DNA of 64,000 nucleotides from contig CAZHAX010000004.1 of NCBI GenBank assembly GCA_964530325.1, positions 87,276 to 151,275 on the forward strand, in the 5' to 3' direction. Positions within the stretch are counted from its first letter, which is position 1; each line of letters begins with the position of its first letter. The translations under genes were made by a program, and so were the position numbers. The notes under the pieces are model-generated. The model was not told the origin of the DNA, did not search any database, and saw only the letters and a program-made list of their open reading frames with translations. This stretch comes from CAZHAX01 sp964530325. GTDB taxonomy: Bacteria; Chloroflexota; Anaerolineae; B4-G1. Positions 8,791 through 18,168 of this stretch are shown in pieces.

Positions 8791-9612
8791 CTACATTCTC
8801 AGACACCGCTCGAGCTCGCCCAACCGCAGATCGGCCAGGGTTATTGCGGGAACTCCCATTTCCCGTCCCACCAGTCCGCCATGACAGTCCGATCCGCCTG
8901 TCACGAACAGCTGCTCGCGGTTGCACCACTCCAGGCAGAGCGCAGTCTCCAGTTCGTCATGGCCCGGATGGTAGCACTCCAGTCCGGCTATTCCCCACTC
9001 CAGGAAGCTCTTCAGCAGCTTCTCGGAGAGGCACATCGCCTCCATCGCCGCCCGCGGATGGGCCACCACGGCCGCTCCCCCGGCCCGCCGGATCGTCTCG
9101 ACAACCTGGCTGGGGGGCACGAAGGGCGGGACCGCACGGTCGCGCCAGACCCGCTCCAGGTAGTCCTGCACGTCTGCGCAGAAGCCCCGATCGATGAGGA
9201 AGTTGAGCGCCTTCCACCCACCTCGAGTGCGGTCGTACTGGTAGGCCGCGTACTCGGCGAGGTCGATATCCAGTCCTCCGGCGACGAGCCCTTCTACCAC
9301 CTCGTCATCGGCTCGATTGAGCTTCGCGGTGTTCTCATCCAGCAGCCTGATCAGCCCTGGATCGTCCAGGTCGAACCCGTAGCCCAGGATGTGGAAGAGC
9401 CGGCCCTCCAGCCTGGACGAAACCTCGACGCCGCTCAGCAATTGTACGCCCGCTTCGGCCGCCAGCTCCGCGCATCTCTTGACCGCGGCGATCGTGTCGT
9501 GGTCGGCCACCGCGACAAGACCGATGCCCCGCGTGACTGCCTCAGATATGACACGCTCCGGCGGCCAACGGCCGTCGGAGGCGGTGGTGTGAATGTGCAG
9601 ATCGACTCTCAT
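8791..9612 (-). CDS. PHP-domain phosphoesterase
   Basis: About 273 residues with the polymerase-and-histidinol-phosphatase metal motifs: DLHIHTTASDG at residue 3, ADHDT, a VAHPRA segment and GGSDCHGG near the C-terminus. Members include RNase AM / nucleoside 3',5'-bisphosphatase enzymes; the exact substrate is not readable here. The start MRVDLHIHT is chosen because the motif normally lies at the extreme N-terminus. A promoter (TTGCCC, 17 bases, TAGAAT at 9663-9658) lies upstream. First gene of the PHP-aminotransferase-proC operon. Confidence 0.88.
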   Translation of the reverse strand: MRVDLHIHTTASDGRWPPERVISEAVTRGIGLVAVADHDTIAAVKRCAELAAEAGVQLLSGVEVSSRLEGRLFHILGYGFDLDDPGLIRLLDENTAKLNRADDEVVEGLVAGGLDIDLAEYAAYQYDRTRGGWKALNFLIDRGFCADVQDYLERVWRDRAVPPFVPPSQVVETIRRAGGAAVVAHPRAAMEAMCLSEKLLKSFLEWGIAGLECYHPGHDELETALCLEWCNREQLFVTGGSDCHGGLVGREMGVPAITLADLRLGELERCLRM

Positions 9613-9836
9613 GAAGCGCCAACCGGGTCCCGGTGCCGGCAAGTTGGTATTGGGGGAGATTCTACCGCAGATGTACAAAAGGGGCAAGAATGCTAACGCG
9701 CACACGGCAGGTCTCGCCTACCCGCCGCCGCGTCACGGGCGCCTTCAGCCAGGCCATGGGGCGGCGCCGAGGGAAAAGCCGCAGCACTCTTACCCCAAAC
9801 CACCTGTCGGCGAGCCAGCCCAGAGAGCTGCCCGCG

Positions 9837-10418
9837 TCAGTCGCCCTCCCCCTCGTCCTCCTCGTCGACCCCCCGCTCCCTGTGAGGCGATACGCTCTCC
9901 AGCGGCGGCAGCTCCGAGAGGCTGCCCAGCCCGAAGTGCTGCAGGAACTCGAAGCTTGTGGCGTAGAGCACCGGCCGCCCCACTGTCGCAGCGCGGCCAG
10001 CTTCTTCGATCAGACCAAGGCCCAGCAGCGTGCGCAGGACGCTGTCCGAGTTGACGCCGCGCAGGGCGTCGATCTCAGGGCGAGTGATCGGCTGCTGGTA
10101 GGCAACGATAGCCAGGACCTCGAGCGCGGCTCTCGATAGCGACCGCCTTGACTCCAGGCCCAGGAATCGCTCGATAAGAGGGGCGGCCTCAGGCGCCGTG
10201 ACCATCTGTACGCTCCGGCCGGCACGCTGCAGGCGAAGGCCTCGCGTCCCCCACTCCTGCTCCAGCTCAGCCAGAGCCTGATCTACCTGGGCATGAGTGG
10301 CCTGGACGGCCTCCGCCAGCCGGCTAACCGGCACGGGCGAATCGGCCACGAAGAGCAGGCTCTCCAGCCGCGCCGCCAGACCCAGTACGGCTCGGTCTCC
10401 CCTATCTGCTTGTTTCAC
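9837..10418 (-). CDS. scpB: segregation and condensation protein B
   Basis: Winged-helix kleisin partner of the Smc-ScpA complex that compacts and segregates chromosomes. About 193 residues from the GTG at 10418. Features are the N-terminal RLESLLFVADSPVPVSRLAEA, the central SRAALEVLAIVAYQQPITRPEID and RGVNSDSVLRTLLGLGLIEE, typical of ScpB. The C-terminus is acidic (VDEEDEGEGD). The frame stays open upstream, but the family starts here. The usual partner scpA is not adjacent in this window. Confidence 0.9.
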   Translation of the reverse strand: MKQADRGDRAVLGLAARLESLLFVADSPVPVSRLAEAVQATHAQVDQALAELEQEWGTRGLRLQRAGRSVQMVTAPEAAPLIERFLGLESRRSLSRAALEVLAIVAYQQPITRPEIDALRGVNSDSVLRTLLGLGLIEEAGRAATVGRPVLYATSFEFLQHFGLGSLSELPPLESVSPHRERGVDEEDEGEGD

Positions 10419-10492
10419 ACCACCACCACATGTGCTATAATCGTAGGCGCGGGCAGCGCACTCCCGCCAACAGCTTACGCCAGGAGGCTCGA

Positions 10493-11077
10493 ATGCACTC
10501 ACGGACACTTGCGATTGCCGTCGCCGTTGTCATCGCTGCCGAGGCCTGCTGCTGCTGTACCGCGCTCGGCGGGCCCGAGCCGCCCTATCCCATCGTTCCC
10601 TCCCAGGCGGCTATCGACGAGCTCAACCAGCGAATGGAGAGTCCACACGTCGCCGAGGGCGACGACGGCCTGGTCTACTTCTCGATCTACATGACCGAGG
10701 AGGAAGCCACCTCGCTGCTCGTCGACCAGCTAGAGGGCGAGGCTCAACCGTCAATGATCGAGCAGCCCCAGATCCACTTCCGCGACGGCCGGATCGAGGT
10801 CTACTTGACAGTGATGCTATCAGAACAGCTGCCCCTGCCCGTCATGGTCGCGCTCACGCCCGCCACGGCAGGAGACGACATCACGTTGACCCTGGCCGAG
10901 ATCATCGTCGGCCCGCTCCCGCTGCCCGAGGCCCTCGTCGGAGGACTGGGCGAGATGGTTAGTGACACGGTCCGCGATACACTCGCCCATTCCCTTGAAG
11001 GAGCAGAGATCACCGAACTGCAGGTCGACGACGGGCGACTCGTCCTCTTCTTCCGGGCCAACCCAGACGATCTCTAG
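10493..11077 (+). CDS. putative exported protein of unknown function
   Basis: 194 residues. An N-terminal hydrophobic segment is followed by EACCCC, a possible lipidation site, so export is likely. The remainder (IYMTEEEATSLLVDQL, then strands ending LVLFFRAN) resembles in layout small anchored lipid-binding-like proteins such as the YpmS group, but I cannot confirm that. A Shine-Dalgarno AGGAGG lies six bases before the ATG, and a promoter TTTCAC/TATAAT (TATAAT at 10436-10441) lies upstream, divergent from scpB. Confidence 0.72.
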   Translation: MHSRTLAIAVAVVIAAEACCCCTALGGPEPPYPIVPSQAAIDELNQRMESPHVAEGDDGLVYFSIYMTEEEATSLLVDQLEGEAQPSMIEQPQIHFRDGRIEVYLTVMLSEQLPLPVMVALTPATAGDDITLTLAEIIVGPLPLPEALVGGLGEMVSDTVRDTLAHSLEGAEITELQVDDGRLVLFFRANPDDL

Positions 11078-11083
11078 CTCCGG

Positions 11084-11773
11084 CTAGTCCTCCTCGTCTG
11101 GAGATCCGGACATCTGGGTCTCCGCCATAGACGATAGGTCAGGCTCGGGCTCAGTCTCCATCCAGGGTGGTGGCGGCGCCGGCGCAGCTCCCGCAGCCTC
11201 TCCCTTTGCCCCGCGCCCGGGATGCGCAAGCGCCCGCAGCATCACCCTGGGCTCGCGGGTCAGCTTCAGCCCCATGCCCTCCTCGACGACAAACCGGACT
11301 CTCTCGACGATTTCCCCTGCCTTCTGGGGAACGTCGACCCCTGAGGCGGTCTCGACATCTGCCTCTACGACAACTCCGCCGCGCCGGCCGGAGACCTTCG
11401 GCCGCGAGCGAATCACGCCGGCGATCTGGTTGATCTCGTACTGCAGCCGGTCCACAACAGAGGCAACGTTCAGCGTGACCTGCCCACCCTCTGCCTTCGT
11501 GACTCTGATGTCCTTCGAGGATGGACGGCGTATCTGCACGTAGATCACGAACAGAAGGAGCAGATCGATTGCCGCCGCTACGACAATCCCCACCCCTACG
11601 CGCACGTACCAGAGTGGCTCACCCTCCGGCCACTGCTGTATGAAGCGCAGGACCGCCTGGGCCTCCCGCTCCACAGAGCCGAATGTGAGGCCAGGCTTGA
11701 CCAGCGCCAGCGTGGACACAACACCTATCGCCAGTAGCAGCAGAATGACGACTATCCGATTGGCTGTATTCAT
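11084..11773 (-). CDS. amaP: alkaline shock response membrane anchor protein AmaP
   Basis: About 229 residues. Two N-terminal membrane segments (residues about 7-24 and 57-80) are followed by a cytoplasmic Asp23-like domain (VTLNVASVVDRLQYEINQ; later VVVEADVETASGVDVPQ) and a Pro/acidic tail. AmaP anchors Asp23 proteins to the membrane; two Asp23 proteins are encoded elsewhere in this window (18598 and 28759). Its start overlaps the stop of the yfhO-like gene by four bases (ATGA), so translation is probably coupled. Confidence 0.8.
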   Translation of the reverse strand: MNTANRIVVILLLLAIGVVSTLALVKPGLTFGSVEREAQAVLRFIQQWPEGEPLWYVRVGVGIVVAAAIDLLLLFVIYVQIRRPSSKDIRVTKAEGGQVTLNVASVVDRLQYEINQIAGVIRSRPKVSGRRGGVVVEADVETASGVDVPQKAGEIVERVRFVVEEGMGLKLTREPRVMLRALAHPGRGAKGEAAGAAPAPPPPWMETEPEPDLSSMAETQMSGSPDEED

Positions 11774-14712
11774 CTCTGGGCCTCCTTCCCGCCCAACGCC
11801 CTTTGGGCCATTATAGCACTCCGCATTCCATTCCACAAAAGCGGACCGCCGGCCAGCCCGGCAGCAGCCAGAATCCCCGCCAAGCTGATCCAACCACCGA
11901 GCTGCAAGCTCGGCGAGGCGTAGGTGAACACCACCTCGTGCTGTCCGGCCTCTATCTCCACCGCCCGGAAGAGGATATCCGCCTTCATCACCGCAGCCGG
12001 GCGGCCATCAACGGCTGCCTCCCAGCCCGGGTACCAGCCATCCGTCAGCACCACGTATCCCGGCCTCTCGCTCTCCACCACGATCTCAACCCGCTCGGGC
12101 TCATAGCTCGTCACCTCGACGCTGGCGCCGGCACCTGGTGTCCCGGTAGCCGCCTCGTCGCTCTGGAGAGTTTGTTCTGACGTCTCCACAACAACGGTAG
12201 TTCCGGGATCGAATTGCTGGGCCCTCGTGGCGGCCAGCGCGGCCTCTTCGTCGACGGCAGCCAGGGCCAGCTCAACGAAGAAGGCCCGCGGCAGGACGTC
12301 CAGGTTCTCGTAGATCTTGACGTCACCCGAGTGTACAAGCCTGAAGCGGCCCCCATCGGAGAGGACGAGAGGCTGGAAGCTGCCCGTGCGCTCGTCGATC
12401 AGGCTCACGCCGCGGATCACCAACTCACCCTCAGGTAGGCTCGCCGACACAACCACGGACGACGGGCTGCCCGGCCGATCCCATCGCACCCGCGTCGTGT
12501 ATTCGTTCCCTTCAATCTGGCCGGGCCCGCCCTCAGCTGGCACGTAGTAGTGCGCGCCCACCGTCGCCCCCGCGTGGGCCGCCCCATCAACCAAGATGCC
12601 TTCCGCCGTGTGCTCGCCGGCGCGCAGCTCAAAGCCGTACCGCAGCCCATCGGCGAACTCCAGCTCGACGAGTCCGACGGGTATCCCGTCCGGCAGCGCG
12701 GCAGCGCCTTCAAGATGTGTCACCAGGCCAAGTGCTGTGGCCTCGAAGGGTGCGACGTAGCCAACTGCTGCCTGCTGACCAGCCGCTAGCCGGGCGCCGA
12801 ACTGCAGATCGTAGAATACGGAATCAAGCCAGGCATCGCCCTGCTTGTCCGTGATCACATGGCGCACGTTGAACAGGGACAGCCAGCGCCCATCGGGCAG
12901 AACCGTCATCTTCTCGCGCAGCCGCCCATCGATCGAGACCTCGTCATCCGGCAAGAACAGTCGCTGCAGGGTAACGAAGGATTGGAGCGGGAGCACCCCG
13001 CCGTCGTACCCGTCAACCGCGGGAACGCCGAAGGCGAGCGGTAGGTTGGGACTGAGAACTTCCTTCTGCTTTGCGGCGACAGCATAGTCATACACTGCAT
13101 CGGCTGGAAGCTGAGAGCCGTATATGAGTTCGATTTCGGCCAGATCGCCGGGGTCGAACCTGATGTCGGACATGCTGATGAAGCGCGAGAGCGGTATCGC
13201 ACCGTCCGCCAGCACGTGTGCGACGGCCGGCCGCAGACTCGTGAAGGCCTGAGGGGCCGTCGCCCTGCTGTGCGGCAGCTGCGCTCCAGCTACGAACAAC
13301 TCGGTCATCATCAGCGCCAGCAACCCGGCGCCAGCCACCCTCGGCCTGCTCCTTGCCAGAGCAAGGAGAGCCACAGAGAGGATACCGCCTGCAGCCCAGC
13401 CGAGCACGGTTCCGGTGTCGACTACCGCTCCCTCGCCAAGCCGCAGCCCCCACACCGCCCAGCCAGCGAGGGCTACCAGCACGGCCACGGTAACCAAGAC
13501 AGCCCGCCAGCGCCACCCGGTAACCTGGCGCTGCAGCCGGTCCGCCGCCCAGCCCACGAGTGCAGCCGCGCCCATGGCGTACAGCGCCAGCCATCGAGCC
13601 GGCACCCGGAAATGGGCAAACCCGGGTACAGACAGCGCCAGGGCCAGATAGAGCGGATTCGCCTTCCCTAGAGCAAGAAACAGGCCCGCCGCGCCAAGCC
13701 AGGCCGCCCGCCGCGTGCCCTCCCCCCATTCGCGCCAGGCGTGCACGGCCACGGCGATCAGAGCCAGCCCAGCGACGCCCACGTAGGCCACGTGCTCGGT
13801 GTGATCGGGAGAGACGGCCTCGGAGAAGCCAGGCAGCAGGGCCCGCGTCAGGTAGTGGGGCAAGAGGGACTTGGAAACACGGAGGTCGAACGGCAGCCCG
13901 GCCGAGCGGACTGAAAGGCGCGTCAGCTCCAGCGTGGGCAGGAGTTGCCCTGCGGCTAGTAGCGCTCCCAGCAGAAGCACAGCGACGAGGAGACCAGCGG
14001 ACGAAAGCAGGGGCCTAGACCCGCGCCGGCGCACCGCTTTCAGCACAAGCGGCCCCAGCCCGTAGACAGCGAGCCCAAAGGCCGCGATGAACGCAGTCTG
14101 CGTATGCCCCGCCAGGAGGACAAGCCCGATTGTCACTGCCAGCCCTACGACTGCTACCCGCAGACGCCGCCACTCCCGCTCCTGCACCAGTTGGAACGCC
14201 CGATCCCACAACAGGAGCATCAGGGGGAGCCAGGCCAGCCCTTGGAGCTGATTGATGTGTTCGGATTGCCCGGACAGGTAGCCCCCCAATGCGTAGCAAG
14301 CTCCCACAGCCCAGGCCCCGACCCGCCCCAAGTGGAGCGAGCGGCGCGCCCAGACATAGCTGGTCAGCGCCGCCAGGCATACGTGCAGCAGGATAGTAAG
14401 GTGCACTGACATGTGAGAAGGGAACAGCGCCCACAGCAGCCAGTTGAGCGGGTAGAACACACCCACCTGGCTGTTCGCCAGGAAAGGACAACCCATGAAC
14501 AGGTAGGGATTCCAGAGCGGCAACCGCCCGGCCCGGAGCGCGTCTGTCGCCTCGGCCCAATAGGGATAGAAGTAGGTGAAGATGTCGCCGCCAGCCATCA
14601 CCTGGCCGGCGAGCGCGATCCGCCAGTAGAAGGCTGTGGCCAGCGCCCACAGAGACGAGACCGCAAGCAGGTCCCGCATAACGGCGCGGCTACGGCTTGA
14701 TGAAGGGGTCAT
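11770..14712 (-). CDS. YfhO-family polytopic membrane protein
   Basis: 980 residues with many membrane segments in the first ~480 and again near residue 945, and a large extracytoplasmic beta-rich region. The N-terminus has the family pattern GDIFTYFYPYWAEATDALRAGRLPLWNPYLFMG (positions about 42-74) and FLANSQVGVFYPLNW. In Bacillus subtilis, YfhO uses the undecaprenyl-phosphate sugar made by the GT2 enzyme CsbB to glycosylate lipoteichoic acid. A GT2 gene lies directly upstream here, 28 bases away, so the same two-step envelope glycosylation is inferred. Acceptor unknown. Confidence 0.85.
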   Translation of the reverse strand: MTPSSSRSRAVMRDLLAVSSLWALATAFYWRIALAGQVMAGGDIFTYFYPYWAEATDALRAGRLPLWNPYLFMGCPFLANSQVGVFYPLNWLLWALFPSHMSVHLTILLHVCLAALTSYVWARRSLHLGRVGAWAVGACYALGGYLSGQSEHINQLQGLAWLPLMLLLWDRAFQLVQEREWRRLRVAVVGLAVTIGLVLLAGHTQTAFIAAFGLAVYGLGPLVLKAVRRRGSRPLLSSAGLLVAVLLLGALLAAGQLLPTLELTRLSVRSAGLPFDLRVSKSLLPHYLTRALLPGFSEAVSPDHTEHVAYVGVAGLALIAVAVHAWREWGEGTRRAAWLGAAGLFLALGKANPLYLALALSVPGFAHFRVPARWLALYAMGAAALVGWAADRLQRQVTGWRWRAVLVTVAVLVALAGWAVWGLRLGEGAVVDTGTVLGWAAGGILSVALLALARSRPRVAGAGLLALMMTELFVAGAQLPHSRATAPQAFTSLRPAVAHVLADGAIPLSRFISMSDIRFDPGDLAEIELIYGSQLPADAVYDYAVAAKQKEVLSPNLPLAFGVPAVDGYDGGVLPLQSFVTLQRLFLPDDEVSIDGRLREKMTVLPDGRWLSLFNVRHVITDKQGDAWLDSVFYDLQFGARLAAGQQAAVGYVAPFEATALGLVTHLEGAAALPDGIPVGLVELEFADGLRYGFELRAGEHTAEGILVDGAAHAGATVGAHYYVPAEGGPGQIEGNEYTTRVRWDRPGSPSSVVVSASLPEGELVIRGVSLIDERTGSFQPLVLSDGGRFRLVHSGDVKIYENLDVLPRAFFVELALAAVDEEAALAATRAQQFDPGTTVVVETSEQTLQSDEAATGTPGAGASVEVTSYEPERVEIVVESERPGYVVLTDGWYPGWEAAVDGRPAAVMKADILFRAVEIEAGQHEVVFTYASPSLQLGGWISLAGILAAAGLAGGPLLWNGMRSAIMAQRALGGKEAQR

Positions 14713-14740
14713 AGGATCAGGAAGGCCGGCGCCGCCCGAA

Positions 14741-15472
14741 TCACCTGGTGAACCGGCACTTCACCAGTGTCCACAACACGGTGAGCCCGTCACGCCAGCT
14801 CAGCTTCTTCCCCTCGGAGAACTCCCGCCCGGTGTAGGATATCGGCACCTCGTAGATGCGATAGCCCCGCTTCAGTATCTGGGCGGTAATCTCGGGGTCG
14901 AATCCCCAACCGGCGGCCCTCAGCTTGAGCTGCTCGGCCACCTCCCGGGTGAAGACCTTGTAGCACGTTTCCAGGTCGCTGAGGATCGTGTCATACAGGA
15001 TGTTCGTTACCGTCGTCAGAATGCGGTTCCCAACCATGTGCCAGAAGAACATCGCCTTGGTGGGACCGCCTCGAAAGCGAGAGCCATAGACGACTTCGGA
15101 CCGGCCCTCCAGGATGGGCCGCAGAAGGTCCAGGTACTCACCCGGGTCATACTCCAGATCGGCATCCTGAATGAGCATGATGTCCCCGCCGGCAGCCTGG
15201 AGCCCTGTCCGAACCGCCGCCCCTTTTCCTTGGTTCCGATCGTGGAAGATGACCACGAGGTCCGCGTCGCCCTCGATCCTGTGGAGGTACTCCCGCGTGC
15301 CGTCGGTCGAGCCGTCGTCGACGACCACGATCTCCCGCTCGAGCTTGACCCTCTTCCCGTCGTCGGCGCCGAAGCCAACCGGCACAGCCAGGTCGACACT
15401 GCGCACGCGGCGCAGTATCTCGGCGATCGTATCGATCTCGTCGTACACCGGCATCACGACGGAAAGCTTCAC
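14741..15472 (-). CDS. family 2 glycosyltransferase, polyprenyl-phosphate sugar synthase-like
   Basis: 243 residues, GT-A fold. It starts KLSVVMPVYDE and has the nucleotide-sugar motif VVDDGSTDGT and the metal-binding QDADLEYDP, both typical of dolichol/polyprenyl-phosphate mannosyltransferase-like enzymes. No C-terminal membrane segments are visible, unlike CsbB. GTG start at 15472. A promoter (TTGTCA, 17 bases, TATAAT at 15503-15498) lies just upstream. Likely makes the lipid-linked sugar donor for the YfhO protein encoded next. Confidence 0.88.
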   Translation of the reverse strand: MKLSVVMPVYDEIDTIAEILRRVRSVDLAVPVGFGADDGKRVKLEREIVVVDDGSTDGTREYLHRIEGDADLVVIFHDRNQGKGAAVRTGLQAAGGDIMLIQDADLEYDPGEYLDLLRPILEGRSEVVYGSRFRGGPTKAMFFWHMVGNRILTTVTNILYDTILSDLETCYKVFTREVAEQLKLRAAGWGFDPEITAQILKRGYRIYEVPISYTGREFSEGKKLSWRDGLTVLWTLVKCRFTR

Positions 15473-15497
15473 GGCGGAAGGCCCCCTTTACGCCGCA

Positions 15498-15558
15498 TTA
15501 TAGCCGAGGCACAGAAGCGTGACAAGCCATTGCGCCCCAGGTCGAGTTCGACTAGAAT
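15498..15558. promoter_or_regulatory. divergent promoters between GT2 and the MobA/HAD fusion gene
   Basis: Minus strand: TTGTCA, 17 bases, TATAAT (15503-15498). Plus strand: TTGCGC (15530), 17 bases, TAGAAT (15553-15558). Confidence 0.65.
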
Positions 15559-15602
15559 ACACTGTGGCCGGTGGACGGCCGAACAACGGAGGCAGTAACA
15601 CA

Positions 15603-17009
15603 TTGAGCGAAGTCGCAGCGATCGTCCTCGCGGCTGGCCCATCGGCCAGATACGGCCGCCCGAAGCAGCTCCTCGACTGGAATGGCGTGCCGCTTGTGAC
15701 CCACGTCTCAAACCTGGCGCTTGCGGCCGGGCTGAGACCGGTCATCGTCGTTCTGGGCTCGGAGGCGGATTCTGTGCGTGCTGCACTGGCCGGGCTGCCG
15801 GTCACGGTGCTCATCAACTGGCGATGGGAAGAGGGCCTCAGCACTTCCGTGCGCACCGGGCTCTCTGCAGTGCCGGCGGAATCTGGTGCAGCGGTGCTTC
15901 TGCAATGCGACCAGCCGCTGCTTACACCTGCGTTCCTTCAGGCCCTGGTGGATCGTCAGCGCGAGACGGGCGCGGCAGTCGTCTACCCCGTCCACGAAGG
16001 AACCCGCGGCACCCCCGTGCTCTTCGCCAGAGCCCTCTTCCCGGAGCTCGCCCATGTCGACGGCGACCAGGGAGGCCGGGCCATCCTGGATCGGCACTCC
16101 GAGGAGACATCCACAGTCGAGGTGGCCGATCCCGACATACTGGCAGACGTAGACACGCCCCCCGACTACAAACGCCTGCGCAAGCGCATCACCTCCCGCG
16201 CCGGCGACGCTGCGGTACTCAGGCCCGTGCGCGGCCTGATGGTCGATATGGACGGCGTACTGTGGCGGGGGGACCAGCCCATCCCGGCGCTGCAGCGCTT
16301 TTTTGCCTTCCTGGCAGATCATTCGATCGCCTACGTCCTGGTTACAAACAACTCCAGCAAGCTGCCCAGGCAGTACGTGACCAAGCTCGCCGGGTTCGGA
16401 GTCCGGGTGGACGAGTCCCTGATCCTGACCTCAGGCCAGGCGGCGGCGGCCTACCTGGCGGACGCCACCCCGCGCGGGACGCGCATCTATACTATCGGCG
16501 AGCAGGGTGTCGATCAACCGCTGCAGCAGCGTGGCTTCGTGATCGCGGCGGAAGATGCCTCCTACGTCGTCGTCGGCTGGGACCGGGACCTGACCTGGAA
16601 GAAGCTGGCCACCGCTGCTCTCCTGATCCACGGAGGCGCAGGCTTTGTTGGTACGAACCCGGACACCAGCTTTCCCACTGAGCGCGGTCCCGTCCCAGGC
16701 AACGGCGCTCAACTGGCGGCCTTGGAGGCCGCCACCGGCGTGGCCCCTTTCGTCGTCGGCAAGCCCGGCGCCCGGATGTACTTGGAGGCTCTCATGCGGC
16801 TGGGCACCGCGCCGGAAGAGACGGCTGTGCTTGGAGACCGGCTCGATACGGATATCGCGGGGGCTAAGAGAGCCGGGCTGGCGGCTGTGCTCGTCCTATC
16901 GGGGATCGCCACCGAGGCGGACCTGGCCCGCGCCCCGGAACGCCCTGATCTGGTCTGCTCAGACATAGGCGAGCTGACCAGCGTATGGGAACGGGCACTA
17001 GCGCAGTGA
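15603..17009 (+). CDS. fusion of MobA-like nucleotidyltransferase and HAD-IIA (NagD-like) phosphatase
   Basis: About 468 residues. Residues 5-200 form a MobA/MocA-type nucleotidyltransferase: IVLAAGPSARYGRPKQLL, LLQCDQPLLTP and DVDTPPDY. Residues about 210-465 form a HAD phosphatase of the NagD/4-nitrophenylphosphatase type: DMDGVLWRGDQPI with the DxD nucleophile, VTNNSS, and GDRLDTDIAGAKRAG. The TTG start at 15603 is chosen because GGAGG lies ten bases upstream; the open frame before it crosses the promoter. Possible cofactor cytidylylation plus phosphatase, but the substrate is unknown. It overlaps rlmN by 25 bases. Confidence 0.85.
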   Translation: MSEVAAIVLAAGPSARYGRPKQLLDWNGVPLVTHVSNLALAAGLRPVIVVLGSEADSVRAALAGLPVTVLINWRWEEGLSTSVRTGLSAVPAESGAAVLLQCDQPLLTPAFLQALVDRQRETGAAVVYPVHEGTRGTPVLFARALFPELAHVDGDQGGRAILDRHSEETSTVEVADPDILADVDTPPDYKRLRKRITSRAGDAAVLRPVRGLMVDMDGVLWRGDQPIPALQRFFAFLADHSIAYVLVTNNSSKLPRQYVTKLAGFGVRVDESLILTSGQAAAAYLADATPRGTRIYTIGEQGVDQPLQQRGFVIAAEDASYVVVGWDRDLTWKKLATAALLIHGGAGFVGTNPDTSFPTERGPVPGNGAQLAALEAATGVAPFVVGKPGARMYLEALMRLGTAPEETAVLGDRLDTDIAGAKRAGLAAVLVLSGIATEADLARAPERPDLVCSDIGELTSVWERALAQ

Positions 17010-18100
17010 CCGAGGAGAGCAGGGAAAGCAGCCCTCCGGTATCGCCCGGGATCGATCGCCCCATCGCGGTCTACGATCTCGACATGGCCGCGGTGGGCAG
17101 CCTCGTCCGGGAGCTCGGCCAGCCCGCCTACCGTGCAGACCAGGTCTGGCAGTGGCTCTACGTGCACCTGGCGACCTCGTTCGCCGAGATGACCAATCTA
17201 CCGCTGGCTCTGCGCGACAGGCTGGCCGCCCAAGCCGCAATCGACGCACCCCAGGTTGCGGCCACAGCTGAGTCAGCAGATCGAAGGGCCCGCAAGGATC
17301 TGCTCCGTCTTCGCGACGGGGAGACGATCGAGACGGTCCTGATGCGCTATCGACGCCGCCGTACCGCCTGCATCTCCACCCAGGTGGGCTGCGCCGTAGG
17401 CTGCCCCTTCTGCGCAACCGGACAGATGGGCTTCCGCCGCCACCTCTCTGCCGGCGAGATCACGGCCCAGGCCCTACACTTCGCCCGATTGCTCCGCGCC
17501 AACGCCGAGCGGCTGACGAACGTAGTGCTCATGGGAATGGGCGAGCCGCTGCTCAACTACGATGCCTCGCTCGGGGCAGTCCGTCGCCTGTGCGCGCAGC
17601 CGGGGTTCGGCCTGGGCCAGCGACGCATTACGCTGTCGACGGTGGGCATAGTCCCGGCAATCCTTCGCCTCGCAAGGGAGCAATTGCAGATCAAGCTCGC
17701 CATCTCACTGCATGCGGCCACGGACGACCTGCGCAACGAGATCATCCCGCTGAACGATCGGTATGGGCTGGACGCGCTATTCGCGGCCTGCCATGACTAC
17801 GCCACCCGAACAGGGCGTCGCGTCACATTTGAGTGGGCGCTCATAGAGGGAGTCAACGACACAGAGCAGCAGGCGGAGGCGCTGGCAGCCCGGCTGGCCG
17901 GGATGCCAGCTCACGTGAACCTGATCCCGGTCAACCCGACCGAGGGCTATCCCGGTCAGCCGCCCTCCCGTGAAGGCGTCGACGCCTTCGCTGCCAGCCT
18001 CAAGCGCCGCCACATCTCCTATACCGTGCGACTACGACGCGGTCTTGACATCCAGGCAGGTTGCGGCCAGCTTCGCCAGCGGCAGGAGGCCAGGACCTAG
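16985..18100 (+). CDS. rlmN: dual-specificity 23S rRNA/tRNA adenine-C2 methyltransferase RlmN
   Basis: Radical SAM enzyme that methylates A2503 of 23S rRNA and A37 of some tRNAs. 371 residues. It has the family start DLDMAAVGSLVRELGQPAYRA (broken across 32-52), the cluster motif CAVGCPFCATGQMGF, VLMGMGEPLLNYD, and the C-terminal Cys in DIQAGCGQLR that forms the methyl-transfer intermediate. Translation begins inside the end of the preceding fusion gene. Confidence 0.95.
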   Translation: MGTGTSAVTEESRESSPPVSPGIDRPIAVYDLDMAAVGSLVRELGQPAYRADQVWQWLYVHLATSFAEMTNLPLALRDRLAAQAAIDAPQVAATAESADRRARKDLLRLRDGETIETVLMRYRRRRTACISTQVGCAVGCPFCATGQMGFRRHLSAGEITAQALHFARLLRANAERLTNVVLMGMGEPLLNYDASLGAVRRLCAQPGFGLGQRRITLSTVGIVPAILRLAREQLQIKLAISLHAATDDLRNEIIPLNDRYGLDALFAACHDYATRTGRRVTFEWALIEGVNDTEQQAEALAARLAGMPAHVNLIPVNPTEGYPGQPPSREGVDAFAASLKRRHISYTVRLRRGLDIQAGCGQLRQRQEART

Positions 18101-18134
18101 CCGGGCCGGGCGCCAAGCGCAAGTACTGCCGACC

Positions 18135-18162
18135 CTTGATTTTCCGCCCATCTTGTTGTATC
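18135..18162 (+). promoter_or_regulatory. plus-strand promoter downstream of rlmN
   Basis: TTGATT, 17 bases, TATCAT (18157-18162). It points into a 75-base stretch ending in a perfect hairpin, with only the antisense rpmB gene beyond, so its product would be a short RNA. Confidence 0.5.
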
Positions 18163-18168
18163 ATTGGC

